From Antedon bifida (Eukaryota; Echinodermata; Crinoidea; Comatulida; Antedonidae): a DNA stretch of 64,000 nucleotides. Made by a program: the position numbers and the translations under genes. The stretch covers positions 15,767,001 through 15,831,000 of the forward strand of contig OY727099.1 of NCBI GenBank assembly GCA_963402885.1, read 5' to 3'. Of the stretch, positions 1 to 14,600 are shown one piece after another. Position 1 is the stretch's first letter. Each line of letters begins with the position of its first letter. The notes beneath the pieces were generated by a model. The model worked only from the letters and a program-made list of their open reading frames with translations, ran no database searches and was not told where the DNA came from.

Positions 1-404
1 TAACCATAATTTATATATAGATGACTGTTAAAATGATTATGCTGACTTTCAATGATTTGTCACAACACAGTTGCATTTATTAATGCTACAATATTCGGTT
101 TTGGGCAAAAAACTACTATTTATCAGAAACCGAGAATAGTAGCAGTTTGTCCACAGGATAGGCAGATCAAAGTGGCCAAGCCCATCCCCACCACCACCAC
201 CTTTAATTTCGACAATGCAAAAATTAGGTTAACTTCACCATTTCATTTCAAATCACAATTTCTAGGACTGTAGCCATTCTAGCCAGTTTCGAATGTTTTT
301 ATTACCTTTCATAAGGGACCACCAGGATTTCTTTCTCTGTTTCCCTAATTTATGACACATTGACTCAGATCTTTAGAGTTTTACTTTCATTGGCAATGAA
401 GGAA
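1..404. other. No gene seen
   Basis: AT-rich sequence with no exon-like or repeat-like structure that I can support. The upstream MORC exons are not here. Confidence 0.5.
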
Positions 405-610
405 ACTAAAAAAAAGGAAAAAGACCACCAGGAAGACCAAAAGAAACTGGATAAACCAAATAAAATAAAATTTTAAAAATATAGAAAAAGCATAATGTCG
501 AAATGACGGAAAATGTTTCAAGAGAGGAATAGAGGATTGGCTAATAAAAACTGGAACTCACTACACAGACAGACCACACTTTTTATTAAGGGCATCATTA
601 GTAATAGTAT
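405..610 (+). mobile_element. Possible LINE 3' remnant
   Basis: Translation gives KRPPGRPKETG and then fragments like KNIEKA, FKRGIEDW and TDRPHF, reminiscent of the extreme C-terminus of some LINE ORF2 proteins. It is short and broken, so this is tentative. Confidence 0.3.
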
Positions 611-2464
611 GAGCCTCAATATGATTGCTAGCCACAGATAGTTTTCCTGTAAAACTTGAAACTTATTATCTTCATAAAAACATTTTCCTGTGCATACTGT
701 AGTACAAATGTTGTTTTCTGAAGAGAAAGAAAACCATCATTCCCAAGGTTGAATATATACTGTTCATATACTGTTAGCAGTATGATGTCATGAGAATAAA
801 CTCATCTTCTTTATGCGTCTATCTAACGAACGTAAACACCTAAATATTTTCATTTCAATTCAAGGTTATTCATATTAAAACATTACATAGTATTAGAAAA
901 CAAAAATAAAGGATAAAATGAATGGGACATCAAAAATCATTCTTTGGTTGGAGACTAAATATAACCAAGTCATTGTCAACTATACAGATAAAAGCAATGC
1001 TTGAAATGATTGTGTTCACTGTAAATGATTATGTCTATTCCTTTTTTCGAAAGAGGAATCGGGAATAAATCCTGGTGGTCACGTATAGAGATAATCAAAA
1101 CTTTTTTTCAGAACTGGGCAACTACCAAAATCTTTACAGAATAATGTTTGGAAGTTATGAAACAACAAAAGTCTAGAGTTAATCATCTCTTTTATAATCA
1201 TTTTAATGATAGCAATGCAAGAATATGCCCTTTTGGTGCACAGGCTAGTGTTTGGATAGTCCAGAAAATCATGGATGGGTTCCAGATTGATCTATTCACT
1301 GGGTTGGTACATGTACATATTATGGATATACAGTACTAGTTGAACTATGTTCTGATTGCGATGGGGATGACAATAATAGTAAAATTTATCCACCAAAGTG
1401 GAAAACCAACATAAGCTAATCCGTAAACTTTAAAATTCTACCAAATCAAGACAAAAACCACATATACAGTATTGTATTTTGTACTACCTACCAGTTAAGG
1501 TGCACAGACTGGCTAGTACATAACTAGGTATTGGAATTGGAATTCTGAATGTGCTCTTTTCATTGAACATGATTGATAACAGGATGAGAAAACATCAATG
1601 TTTATGTTAAATTTATAGTTTTTATTTGATTTTATATATTGGTCAATATTGACATTTTAAGGATTTTTTTTCATAAGGTGATTGAATAGATACAATATTG
1701 CATAGTAATGTAATAAAAGACCAAATTGTGCTTGTTCGTTTACCTTCCAGATTCGTATTCTACGGAAAATGCTGGTCTAGAAAAGTTGGATGGCAATTTT
1801 GTGATTGCCTCCTGAGTTTGTACCAGATGAAGTAGGGGTTGTACCCACACCTAAAGGGCATGATTATTAATTTAGTTTCTCCAGAACATGGATTCTAGGC
1901 TACCAAGTATGATCCCTATTGAATTATCTTGCAATTTTCCAGAAAATAGAAGTGATGGATTCATATTTAATCAATTATTTGCTTGCATCAAAAATGCCAA
2001 AATATGTCATTTTTGACTAGTCATACCCGAGTTAAAAGATTACAGAATACATGATTGTCAATTTAGGGTTGTAACTGTAAATAACCATTTTGACTAAAAC
2101 AGTGATAGAGGCACTTAAAAAAAAATGGACTCTCCGTCTCTCCACAAACGTCACACACAAAGTTCTTTATTGTGTTACTACATGGAATATGTACTTTACA
2201 CCAGGCCAAGCTAGCTTTAAATGGACACAATACAATGCATTAAATGGTTTTTTTTCCATTTTAGCGTAAGCCTAGATAATAGTGGCGTGGAAGATGGCCC
2301 CCAATTTTGGCGATAGGAATTCTTTCTGTAGCACATAGTGGCTGACTTTACTGCATTAAAATACATATAACCTCGGCCATCATCAAGGAGAATTATCAGT
2401 AAAGTTTGTTACCAATTACATAGTTATGCTCTAAATGTCAATAACAATCGGTACCTTTTTTTAG
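611..2464. other. Intron or upstream DNA, nothing recognised
   Basis: Searched by eye for the MORC Glu/Asn and DxGxG boxes on the + strand; none found. No clear transposon ends. Confidence 0.5.
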
Positions 2465-2678
2465 CTTTGGTTTTTCAGACAAAGAGGAAATCAATGGAAA
2501 GCGCCCTATTGGTACATATGGAAATGGATTCAAATCAGGATCAATGAGGCTTGGCAAAGATGCTATAGTTTTCAGTAAAAAGGAAAACAAAAATGTTGTA
2601 GGGTTTCTATCTCAAACTTATTTAAAGAAAATTAATGCAGAGGATATCCAAGTTCCAATTGTTGAATTTTATGATGGA
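2465..2678 (+). CDS. MORC3: MORC exon A: ATP-lid half of the GHKL ATPase
   Basis: Encodes 71 residues from [20 protein letters not shown] to IVEFYDG, including the GxxGxG-like ATP lid YGNGFKSG and the highly conserved [11 protein letters not shown]. The acceptor is tttttttag; the first base completes a codon, probably Ser of the family's LSFGFS. The donor GTATCC is weak, but ending there leaves phase 0, which matches the next exon. Confidence 0.92.
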
Positions 2679-5600
2679 GTATCCTTTTTAAGTTGCATTA
2701 AATAAAATAAAAAGTATTTCTTTGTTTAACCCTTCACTGCGTATACCCGGTACTACCGGGTATAAACAAACGTCGTTGAAATACGTATACACAGTAATAC
2801 CGGGTATGGGCAAAACAATTATTTAATCGTATTTGGGCCTATAATATTCATTCAAAAAATTTTCCAGCAAAAAAAATGGCCCTCTATAGTTGTATTATCG
2901 TCTTGAAAATAATGCGCCCTCTATAGTTAATTAATTAATTAATTAATTAATTATAGTATAGTATATAGAATAGTATTTCTATCTTGGAAAGTTGTTTTGA
3001 GTAGCGTCTTTTTGAAAGTAACACAAATTTACCAGCCCCAATAGGGCAACATCGTGTTTATCACAACACGCAAAAAAAAAAAATTCTGAAACAATACTTA
3101 GTTTTTGTACTATAGTGAATTTTTGGAAACTGTCATTATTTTCACGATTTTGCCCCAAAACTTTGATTTGTGCATAATTTTTATAAAACAATAAAAAAAA
3201 TTTTATTTGTTATACGTATCTTCATCAATATCCAGTTGGAAAAACGTATTCCATAAGAATTTCTTATAGAAAATATAGTTTTTATCATTGATTAGATAAA
3301 AAAAAACGAAATCCAAAATACCTGTAATGACATCATCAATATGCAAATTACTTTTTTTTTATACCTAACTGTAGACTAACCCTTTGCCCATCACACACCA
3401 CAAAAATAATTACACAATTATCTCAATTAGTATTTTTTTGCAATTTATTAAAACATATGTTTTTCTTAAATATATAGTACGCACAGAGGTGGGAATAATG
3501 CTCCGCAGTGAAAGGGTTAATTAATGGTATAATTGTATATATCTAAAAAAGCATACATTACAAGTGATGTACACAAACCAGGGTCCTACATTGTATAGTA
3601 GTCTTTTTCAATGTTCCCTATGAGTCACCTTTGCTTCCATGCGACTTAATAATTGTTTTTCTCTGTCTTCGAGTCAAGAGAATTAATATAGCTAAGCAAA
3701 ATCTCTAATCTCTTTAATGTTGAATGAATTGATAGGAGCTCAGAGGAGATCAGTTGGTGGTGTGAGAGCCATACCATTTTGAGAATATTAATATCTAGTT
3801 GCCCAGAAATACATTCTTGCTCTAAACATTTCAGCTGATATTCAGTTACCAAAAGAAAAATGGAAAGCATCGATCCACTTGTCATTGTAACAATTTAATT
3901 TAGGGTCACAAAAATTCTCAAGAAGAAAATTGAATTTTATAAATGTTGTAGAGGAGGGCTCTTGTGTTTGTTTGTTCTGAACCATTGTTGCAACATGTCA
4001 ATTCATAAAAGTCTTGTCCTTAGTAAATTTACAGAAATCAGATCACAAGTTGTCATTGACTCATATTAAGGAGTATTCAATTTTTAAAAGTGATGAGGCC
4101 ATACAAAATCAATTAAAAAAAATTACTTCAACAGGGGGAACCAGAATAATAATTTATAATTTATCGCAAGAAAAAGTTGTAGACATGAATAATAAAGGGT
4201 TAGTATTATTTTTTTTATATATGTTGCACTTATACATTATATGCTCAACAAAACCTGTCTGTTTAAGTGTAGCCCAGCTTAAAACCAAGCTTTATCTTTC
4301 TGAGAAATGATGGTGCATGATAAAATTCCAAAAAGTGGGTTCAGAAATCACCTATTTTATTGCTTGTTGACTGAACTATAATTTATAATAAAAATAATTA
4401 ATGTTTATGAGTCGGAAGGTGAGAATATTTCATGAGAGCCTTACTTATCACTATTGACTGTTCTGTTTTTAACGAGGTGGAGCCGAGTGTAAAATAAAGC
4501 ATTAAAAAAGGTCCTGTTCCAACTTTAGACGCAGAGTTATAGATGATAGACAGTTATAGATGGAGCGCACAGTTGATTTCCGAACGCAATCAGTCAAATC
4601 GTTTACAGAAAGCTGAACCTGCATTAGAGCGTGTTATTTATCACCATTAGATATCACTTTTCTGTTAGTTAGGGCTAATTCCAAATGACACGTGATGCAT
4701 AATTAACTATATCCCTGCAATTTTTTACCTGTTTTTTAAAAAATGGATTAAAGCATTGGATTAACACGCCTAATTAACTTGAAGTTTCAAAGTCATTGAA
4801 GTTCAAATCTGAAAATTTTGTATTAAAGTCTAACACATCATTTACAAAGAAAACAAATAAATGCATATTAACAGCATTACATGCCTAATGCACAGGACAA
4901 ATCTGTAGTCTTTAAACTTCACTCTTTTGGCAGCCAAAACAAAATGACAATACTACAGTATGTAATAGAAAATATTATATTTTGCTTACAGAGTGTTGAG
5001 ATACGAGTTAGATACCACAACAGATCCATATGATATTCTTATTGCGGAGAGCAAATGTGTACCAAAACGCTCTAGAGGACAGCAAACATCAGATGATGCT
5101 CCTCGATGTGATTTCTCATTACGGGTATTAGTATTATTTATTGTAATTCATACTATAAAAATTGAGAATATGGTCATAAATTGTTATTTCTTAAAAAATA
5201 GTAACACTTTTAAAACCGCTGATACATACAAACTTTGAATCTCAGTTGGAATGACTTTTATCACTTTTACATATTTTATCACTTTTAGCATAAGCTTTAC
5301 AGTGTATAATATATTTTGTTGGAAAGAAGCCCCCTCTTTAGTTTGCAAAAGTAATAAAAAAAAAAACTCATCTCAAAAAGAAACCCATCTTGAAAAGAAG
5401 CCCACCCAAGAGTTCTAAAAACTTTTCTAAAAGGTTTTTTTTTTTAGGTTTTACGGTAATCAGTTTTCCTATCTTGGTTTTAGGAAGCTGCATTTCAGTG
5501 CATATCCCTAACTGATTTTTTTATATTTTCTAGGCTTATTGTTCAGTATTATACCTGAACCCAAAGATTAAAATTTATTTAAAAACAAAAAAGGTTAGAA

Positions 5601-8600
5601 CGGTGTTGATTGCAAAAAGTCTAAAAGAAACAGAAAAAGATGTCTATAGGCCTTGGGAAGAAAATCAAAGGGTATGTAATCATCATCATGACTACCATTA
5701 TTACCATGACCATTATCATCATCATGACCACCATCATCATGACTATCATCAACATCATGACCACCACCACCATCATCTTGACCATCAACATCATCATGAC
5801 AAGGCTGTAAAAAGTTGAAATAATATCCTAGACCATGGTCTAGTTAGGATTAAATATTTACTAGGCCAGACTCAACTCATAACTAAAAAAACTAGACACA
5901 TATTTTTATTTAGTACAAATAGCTCAGGTTTTTCAAGAATAGGCCTCCATTTGTAATGTTGACAAATAACTGTAAAAAAATGTTTAAGAGTAATGTGCTG
6001 GCAGGTCTGTGCACCTTAAATTGCCGGTAAATGGAAGCAGTGATGTGGGTTTCGATTGGTCTGCTTTTATTCCGTTTTTTTGTTGTTTTTACTTTCAAGG
6101 TTAGTATTTTTCGTGGTTTTCACAAGTGCCTTGAGCACTTTGTGGATATGTGCGCTTTATAAATCTTATTATTTTATCTTACATTACAATACAAGTACGG
6201 TAGTAACAATTCACACAGTAATATTAACATAACACCACCACAATAGGGAGGGTGTCTAGAAAACTCAGATCTCATATATATCTGAGTTTTCTAGATCAAG
6301 AAAACTCAGATCATCAAATGATTGGTTGGTTGGTTATTTGGATTGTTCCATTATTTATCAGAGGGTATGTTATTTGAAATACTACATTATTATTAATACT
6401 TATTATACATTTTCTTACTAATATTGTAACTTGTAGTAGCGGCCTATGGCTTAAATCATAAAGAATATACAGTATACGTTACCGTTGAAATTTAGGTCTA
6501 GAATAGCCTAGCTAAGCAAACTTCTACTAACTAGTCCTATGGAGTAGTAAGGCTTAGCCATAGCTAGTTGGCTAGGTCTAGCATTTTTTTACAAATCTGT
6601 CAAAATTCACATAGTTCTCATTTGTTATACCAGGCCTTAGTCGAATCTAATGGAGTTGGCATAAAAAGTAAACAATTAGGTATGTACGAGTTGGTTGAGT
6701 TTCGAGTTAGCCAAGTTGGGTACGAGTTGGCATGGATACGAGTTAGTTTGGGTATGAGTTGACCAGCACCCCTCTAGTCTAGAAGGGCTAGGCCTACTCT
6801 TCGCGGTACATCGCAATTGCGGCCCACACAGTGATCCTTGAATTGAATAGATCTAGATCTTGAAAAATTGAATATATCTGAGATCTGAGTTTTCTAGACA
6901 CCCCAATACACAGGTACCCATAAACTGTAATAAGATCGATGGGTTTCGATCATTTGAAGCATGTGAAGCATCATCTAAACACCATTGAAGACTATCGTGC
7001 ATCTACAGGCCGCCTCCTTGCCCAAACATGCACTTTTTTTTTTCCACTCTTGTTGAGCAATATTCACTATCTAATAATATGATAATCACTGGCTACTTTA
7101 ACATCCATGTTGATAATCCAGTGAATGCTGTCCGAGATTATTAGTTCATTCAATCTTACTTATCAATGTTCCTCATAAACTTCAGCATGTAGTTAGGTCG
7201 CTTAGGTCCTATTTTTGGCCATATTGTTCACTTTGTGACAAAAGCACCAAACTTGGCAGAAACCTTCTTTAGGACCTAACTAACAAATCTAAAAGGGATG
7301 CCCAAAAATTCGAACAATTTAATGACGTCAGTTTGACGACGCTCATTTTATTATGTAGCTATGTGAAATAAATAAATATGTCAAGTTTGGTATCAAATGA
7401 TAGCTTATAACATGTACAATACTACTAACATGAGAAAAATATAATTTCACAATATAATGACGTCATCAAAGCCACACCCATTATATTACATAACTTTGTG
7501 GGAAAATTTAAGAAATCAAATATGGCAAGTTTGGTTTTAAATTAAAGCTTATGACATGTACAAAACCACGGAACTATATAAAATATAATTTGAACAATAT
7601 AATGATGCCATTACTTAAGCCACACCCATTATATAAATGTATTACATAACTTTGTGAAAAATGAAACGGCAGTATGCGTAACTGCGCTAATGATTACATA
7701 ATCGTTGTTGAACGTATGCTCACCACCTGGGTTGATTTGCATAAATGCCTTGCGATGTATAAAAGATATCTCACTAGCTAGTATGGCTAGTTGAGACGAT
7801 CCAAGCGTATAGACTGGATTGTGTTATGTTATTCTACTGTATTGAGAAGTTACACTACTATATTGAGAAGTTATACAATAAATTATCTAGATTGTTGCAT
7901 GATTACAAGCCTTCCGTGTCTTTTCTTACGTATTATCTGAACTCAAAGAAGTGGCCAATGAGATGTCATACAAGTACTGCGACATGGATAGCAAAACTTT
8001 TAACATTCACACTTTAGTAATTCTCTACAGACTTTGGATGCTTCAGGTAGTAGAGTCGAGACTGGCTTCCACATACTGTCAATCAGTCCAACCAAAACCA
8101 TCAGCTGAAGGTACATACTGCAATTATAACTGCACTCCGAGAGTGCATACCTCCGCCTACTGTAAAATTCTCCTACATAAGATTTCACCGGAAAAAAATT
8201 ATTTTTTTTGTTTCTTAATGCTGTGTCACTACAACCATGTGTATGCGAATTTGGTGTAATAGTTATGTAACCAGTCTTCAACTAACAATAGTTTCAGTTG
8301 ACTAACAATAGAACAGCAATGCCAAAAACAAACAGGTGAATTTGAAGTTTTTTAAAACTACTCGTATCAAAAAACTTGTACATTAAATCAAATTATGTTT
8401 TAAAATTAGAAATCACAAATTATAACTCTTGCCTTTTGTACAAAAATGAATTTTTTTTGACAAGTAGTTCTCAAGAAAATGCAATTTCAGTTTACTTGTT
8501 ACTTTAAGACTGCTCGCCGGCTTTTGAAAATTGTCTCCTATCTTTTAACACTAGCAGGTCTGAAAATAATACTAACAATTTAATGGACTGGTCCTTGACC

Positions 8601-11600
8601 ACATCTGTATTTTCATTTTGGTAAAGATCTTGCAATAACTTTTGGAGTGATCCTGCTACTGTAGCTAACAAACAAATAAACAGGCGCGGCACACGTGATC
8701 GGCTACATATACCTCCTTCGCGGAGGTAAATAAATAATAATATCGAACATTTAACATTGGTGTTAAACTGGTGGTCCAAATGCTTGCTTGGTATATGCCC
8801 GGTGTATTGAACTGTTTGAATGTTGGAAAAGGGCAGCCTATAATAAACAATGAATTGATAGTAAAACAAATCCATTCATGCAGTCAAATGTGAAAATATT
8901 TTATACCATGTTTAAAACCACCGACAAACCAACATAACTAAGTGGATTAGAGATATATATTTTGAATGCATCTAAAAACTTTATTGGGGGGAAGTTTGTC
9001 CATAGTTGGTGCCTTTATTGAAAAAAGATATTGTCTCAGCCTAGTGACACTGGTATGGTACTGGTTGTCATACAGATGATGAACAGTAGACACGGATGCC
9101 ATTATTATTCTTGTAGGTATATTCTTCGACCTTGTGGAACTTTATCCCGGAGCAATAATAGACAACATTTCCCCAATAAAGGTAAGAACAGTTTTTAGAT
9201 GCATTCAAAATACATCTCTCTAATCGACTTAGTTATGTTGGTTTGTCGGTCGTTTTAAACATGGTGTAGAATTTTTTTTAATTTCATTGCATGAATGGAT
9301 TTATTCATCAATTCATTTGTTTATTATAGGCTGCCCTTCTGCAACATTCGAACAGATCAATATATCAAGCAAGCGTTGGACCACTAGTTTAACACCAATG
9401 ATGTTCGATATTATTATTTCATTATTAATGCAGTATATGTACCTTCACCCAAAGGTTTTGGTTGGACTGTAATTTACAGTAGTCTTATGTGGAGGCCAGT
9501 CTGGATACTACCTGACGCATTCAAAGTCTGTACATAAATACTAAAGTATGAATGTACAAAGCTGCCCTTCTGCTCAGTAAACAACTGCAAGTTCCGATCA
9601 GCAGGACTTTCTTGCACAGGTCTTTGCTATCCATGCTGCGGTACTTGTATGACATCTAAGCTACACAAGTAGTATGGTCCAAGTGTCGTTACAAATATGT
9701 CATGATTCTAGATGCATAACAAAAACGTAGATCCATGCTCATGTACAGTACTTCCGCTTTATTTTTACACCAAATATACATCAACATAATTTTATGATCG
9801 AGAAAAAATACAAAAAATGCTACATATAGTTACATAAAAATGGGTGTGGTTGCAATGACATCATTATATTGCTTTCAGTGTGTGTTCCTATACACTTGCG
9901 CAATTTATATAATTGTAAGTTTTAATTTGATGCCAAACTTGAATATGTATTATTTTAAGGTTGTTTACAAACTTATTTATTACCTGAGTATATATTGTTG
10001 TGGCTTAAATGATGTCATTACATTGTTCAAATATATTTCACATATGCTTGTGTTGTTATACATGTCATAAGCTTTAATTTGAAATGGTTTTTTTTTCATT
10101 ATTCACAAAGTTTATATATTGCATAGCCTATGTAAATATGTGAACGTGATTGGTTGAAACTGCATCACATGACTACCACTGCGAGGATCGTAAATCGTAT
10201 ATATCCTCGAGTACGATGATATCGACTGAGTAATTTTCGCATAATTATCGTGTCCCTGTCATTAAACATATAAAATCCAGCAAATTCTCGAGTACGATGA
10301 TATTGACTGTGTAATTTTCATGTGGCAACACTCGAGTTCGGCAATAAATAAACAAAAGTCATCTACTGAGACTTGAACTCGCGATGATAAATCATCACGA
10401 GACAACGTTTTACCCGTTGCATCACGCAACTTGTTTGAAGAAATTAATCAACTAAACTATTTAAAACTATGCATACATAACGCCCTCATTTGTTATTAGT
10501 CCTCCTAGATGTGATGAAAGAACGTTTGTGATTGGTCAATATTCACGGTAGTAACCTGGTATGTGCGGCGCGCTGAACATCCGGTGATTTTGCTCCTCGA
10601 AGAAGACGAATTATTATTTATTCGGCCTACCTTATAATAATAATATTATTATTAATGTAGGCTTATTTATGGAAATTATTCTGTTAATTTAAACGACCTA
10701 GGCCTAAGTGAATATTTTATTGCCAAGGAATCATTAATTAGTAATTATCTGTATATTATTCTTCGCAAGGTAAGGTGAATGCAACCCCTAACTAGGCAGG
10801 CTTATTACATAATTGTTGGCTATGCATTGTTGGCTATGTAATATAACAGATATCGCCTTTTATATCGGTAAAATATTAGATTGTACAACCCCTCGGGAAG
10901 GATATTTTCTTCGAGGGAATATATTTCATGAAGCGCGAAGCACTGAGGGAAATATATTCCCTCAGGGATTTCAAATCTTATATTTAACCTCTAAGCAGGC
11001 AATATCTGTATAATTATGGTTGTGGCTTAATTAATGGCATCATTATATTGTTCAAATTATATTTACATAGTTCCGTGATGTTGTACATGTCATAAGCTTT
11101 AATTTAATACCAAACTTGCCATATTAATTTAATTTCTTAAATTATTGCACGAAATGATGTAATATTATATATAATGGGTGTGGTTTTGATGATGTCATTA
11201 TATTGTGAAATTATATTTTTCTCATGGATAGTGGTCTTGTACATGTCATAAGCTATAATTAGATACTTGACATATTTATGTAATTTATAGTTTTTTTATA
11301 TTTTTACATAGTTACATAATATATTTAAAATGGGCGTAGTCAAAATGACGTCATTCAATTGTTCAAATTTTTGGGCACCACTTCTAGAATTGTTAGGTCC
11401 TAAAGAAGGTTTCTGCCAAGTTTGGTGGCTTTGTCACGAAATGCACAAAGAAAATGCTAAGCGACCTGACCAATACTCTTGATCTTATTACAACCCTGAT
11501 ATAGTAACAAGTACATCTGTTCATGCGTATCCGTTGTCGGATCATTACTTTCTCCATGCGAGTCTTGATACCGACAAACTACCATCTACAAAGAAGACCA

Positions 11601-14600
11601 TAACATACAGGAAGTATGATTTATCTTCAACGTCCGATTACATGAAGCTATCGCATTTCAGCGACTCAATGGAAATCAACTCTGCAATTGACTATGCTTA
11701 GAGATAAGCTTGCACCATTGAAAACCATAGCTGTGTCAGAACGAACATCATCTGATTGGTATAATGATATATGCTGTGAATTCAAAAGTAAAAAGCGTAG
11801 AAATGAACGTAAATGATGTAAATCTGAAACAGATGAAGATCGTCTTGTCATAAAGAATGTTTTGGGTGTCTAGAAAACTCAGATCTCAGATATATCTGAC
11901 TTTTCTAGATCTAGAAAACTCAGATATCTGACTTTTCAAGATCTAGAAAACTCAGATATCTGACTTTTCAAGATCTAGAAAACTCAGATATCTAACTTTT
12001 CTAGATCATCAAATGGATTGTTCCATATCAGATTTTAATCAAATTGACCCTGTCGAATCTCTGCTTAAAACTGTCAATATCTAATAGTTTTATGATGGGG
12101 AAGATCATAGGTCAAATCAACTGTTTTATTTGGGGAACTAATTATTATGCCTAGTGGACATTAAAACATCTGGACAATTCCTTATCTGGACCTTTCTGGG
12201 GCAAATTGTTGAACTCAATTGAATTGTGATACTAAGGTTGATTTTTCAATTATAAATCTATATCATTACATTACAATAAGTAGACAGTTTATACTGTAGA
12301 TAATACAACTGTGATATTCTTTGATTTCTAATACTATAGTTATCTGGCTAGCTATTTGTAACATATTCTTAATAGTAGGTATATAAAATAGAAAGTTTAT
12401 TAATAGTTACTAATTTATTAATCAGTTTGTTAATAGACAATAGATAGATGTATACAACTGTGTTGCTCATAGGTTTTAAATAGTGAAAAATCTATTTGGG
12501 TTTTGAATTATGAAAATGAGATAAAAACCTATTATCTAAAATGTGCCTGAAATCTACATATTAGTAGGTGCATTATATACAATATAGCTATATTTATTAA
12601 TGTGATAGCTTAGGCTAATAGATAATAGAGCTATTATATTATTGACCGTCATCAAGACCACCATCATCAAGACCATCTACATCGTCATCATCATCAAGAC
12701 CATCTACATCGTCGTCATCATCAATACCATCTACATCATCATCATCATCAAGACCATCTACATCATAATCATCATCAAGACCATCTACATCATAATCATC
12801 ATCAAGACCATCTACATCATAATCATAAGACCATCATTTGATCCACAGAGATGCTACTATTTATACAACCTATTCATTTCTTCCTTTACATTCATTTATT
12901 TTAATATGATTGACTTTCTTTCTTAAAGCCCCCTTCCCTACGTTTTTTAGATCTAATTTAAGATCACAAACTATATTTAATGTAAAAATAATACTATATG
13001 GTCCTATTGCGATAACTTTTTTCGTCTTTAAACGGTTAAAAATGTGAAAAATAAGTCGATTCTAATAATTATAGCGGCCTGCTATAAATCCCAAAATGCA
13101 TTGCGCGCGAATTGATATTTTTGTTTTTCACCTGTAATTCGCCCACTTTTCGATCGATCATGAGGCCAAAAGAAATGGAAGACTCCTAACTTTTCAGCGA
13201 AAATACCGGGTTTTCCCCAATTTGTATCAACGGAGTCTGGCAAAAATAGAAAGACAATGCAGCAACTATACAACTTCATTGCTAGGTATATAGCTAGCGT
13301 ACGATGTTCGTACGTTACCGATGTTTACCGGCTAGGCCTACAAAACTAAGCCTAGCTAGGCTAGGCCTAAGACCGTCCATGAGAGGTCGATCGCCGCGAG
13401 CTACTTAGGTAGTGCATTGTTTCTCACTTTTTATCATAATTTACCATAAAACGTACATTTAAGACAAGGAATGACATGGTTTAATGTTTTTAAAGTAATA
13501 TATATGTATTATTTTTACAAAACGTCACAAATTGTAGGGAAGGGGGCTTTAAATTATATCATACTGGTCTTCTTTCTCTACTGTGAAAATGTGATGATAC
13601 AAAACTATTCTTTATTATTGCTGCAAAATTAGTTTTTTTTCTTTCTTGAATATTAAGTGTATAGCGTACAGAATAGAGTACATAAAAAGTAAAATATAAA
13701 TTAATAATTATTCATTTGTTTAAGGTTAGAATCACGTTTGGATTCAATCCAAAAGAGCATCCTTATGGTGTGTGTTTTTATCACAACAATCGATTAATCA
13801 AGTCTTATCAGAGGCTAGGATACCAAAAAAATGTAAGTACAAAGACACGTTCTTCATGTATGAAAATAGGGGTTCTGTAGGATTTTAATGCCCAAAGTGA
13901 GATTTCACTTGATTTCGCTTTATTATGTTGCCTGGATACCAAAAATGCTAGGTAACAAATTTTCACAATCCCCAAACCATTGTAACAGCCCCATTTCAAA
14001 GCCAGGTTTGATTACTAAATATTTACATCAGGACAACGCCCACCTCCAATGCTTTCAAACTTTAAAAGTGTTTTACTAAATTTACTCTCATGACCAGAAG
14101 GAGCTTTGATCTAAACATTGTTGTAAGGATGTATGCCTTTATATTGCAAAGTATTTTATTTTAAATTCTTTAGTTTGTAAGTAATGTTATTTTCAGGCAG
14201 ATAATCGGGGTTTTGGAATCGTTGGGATTATTGATTGCAACTTTCTTACACCAACACACAACAAACAAGATTTTAAAGATAGTACAGCTCACAGGTAGTA
14301 TTCTTTTTTGTTTGTGTCAGAAATTAGGAAAGCCTTTTTTACAATCTTTATTTCATGTACATTAATTTTACAAATAAAATGCACCATGATGCTCACCTAT
14401 TGTTACATTCTAATTGTTGGGATGATTCAAGTGTTGGTTTTAATTGCTGTATAAATGTTATTGCTTTTAATGTTCTGTGTTTTTGTGTTTGTGGTCATTT
14501 TGTGTTTAATGAATTCAAAAATGTCCACTAATACGAAAAGCATGAATGTAAATTTAAATGTTCATTGTGTCAACAAAAGTTTACTAATGTTAAAATAGTA

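Larger units (their letters stand above)
7194..11468. mobile_element. Foldback element with long inverted arms
   Basis: Both outer ends start AGGTCGCTTAG in inverse. About 450 bp of each end align (7194-7660 with 11010-11468), sharing AAACTTGGCAGAAACCTTCT and repeated units with GCTTATGACATGTAC and CAATATAATGA. Further in, 7950-8110 pairs with 9435-9650 and 8740-8985 with 9192-9430, leaving a spacer of about 210 bp. The right arm is longer because it carries an extra block at 10100-10640. No transposase seen. It interrupts a LINE. Confidence 0.75.

Noticed and set aside
2261..2340. Possible upstream MORC exon (SLDNSGVEDG-like reading)
   Set aside because: No match to the DxGxG region, no good splice sites, and the phase does not fit exon A.
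5603..5818. Histidine-rich 71-codon frame
   Set aside because: The first part is MORC exon D; after the GTATGT donor it runs into a CAT microsatellite, so the His run is intron sequence.
8504..8875. 123-codon minus-strand frame
   Set aside because: Falls inside a dispersed repeat copy and the arm of the foldback element; other copies do not keep the frame.
12642..12926. 94-codon Ile/Thr-rich repeated frame
   Set aside because: Translation of an (ATC)n-type minisatellite, ending in a MITE border.
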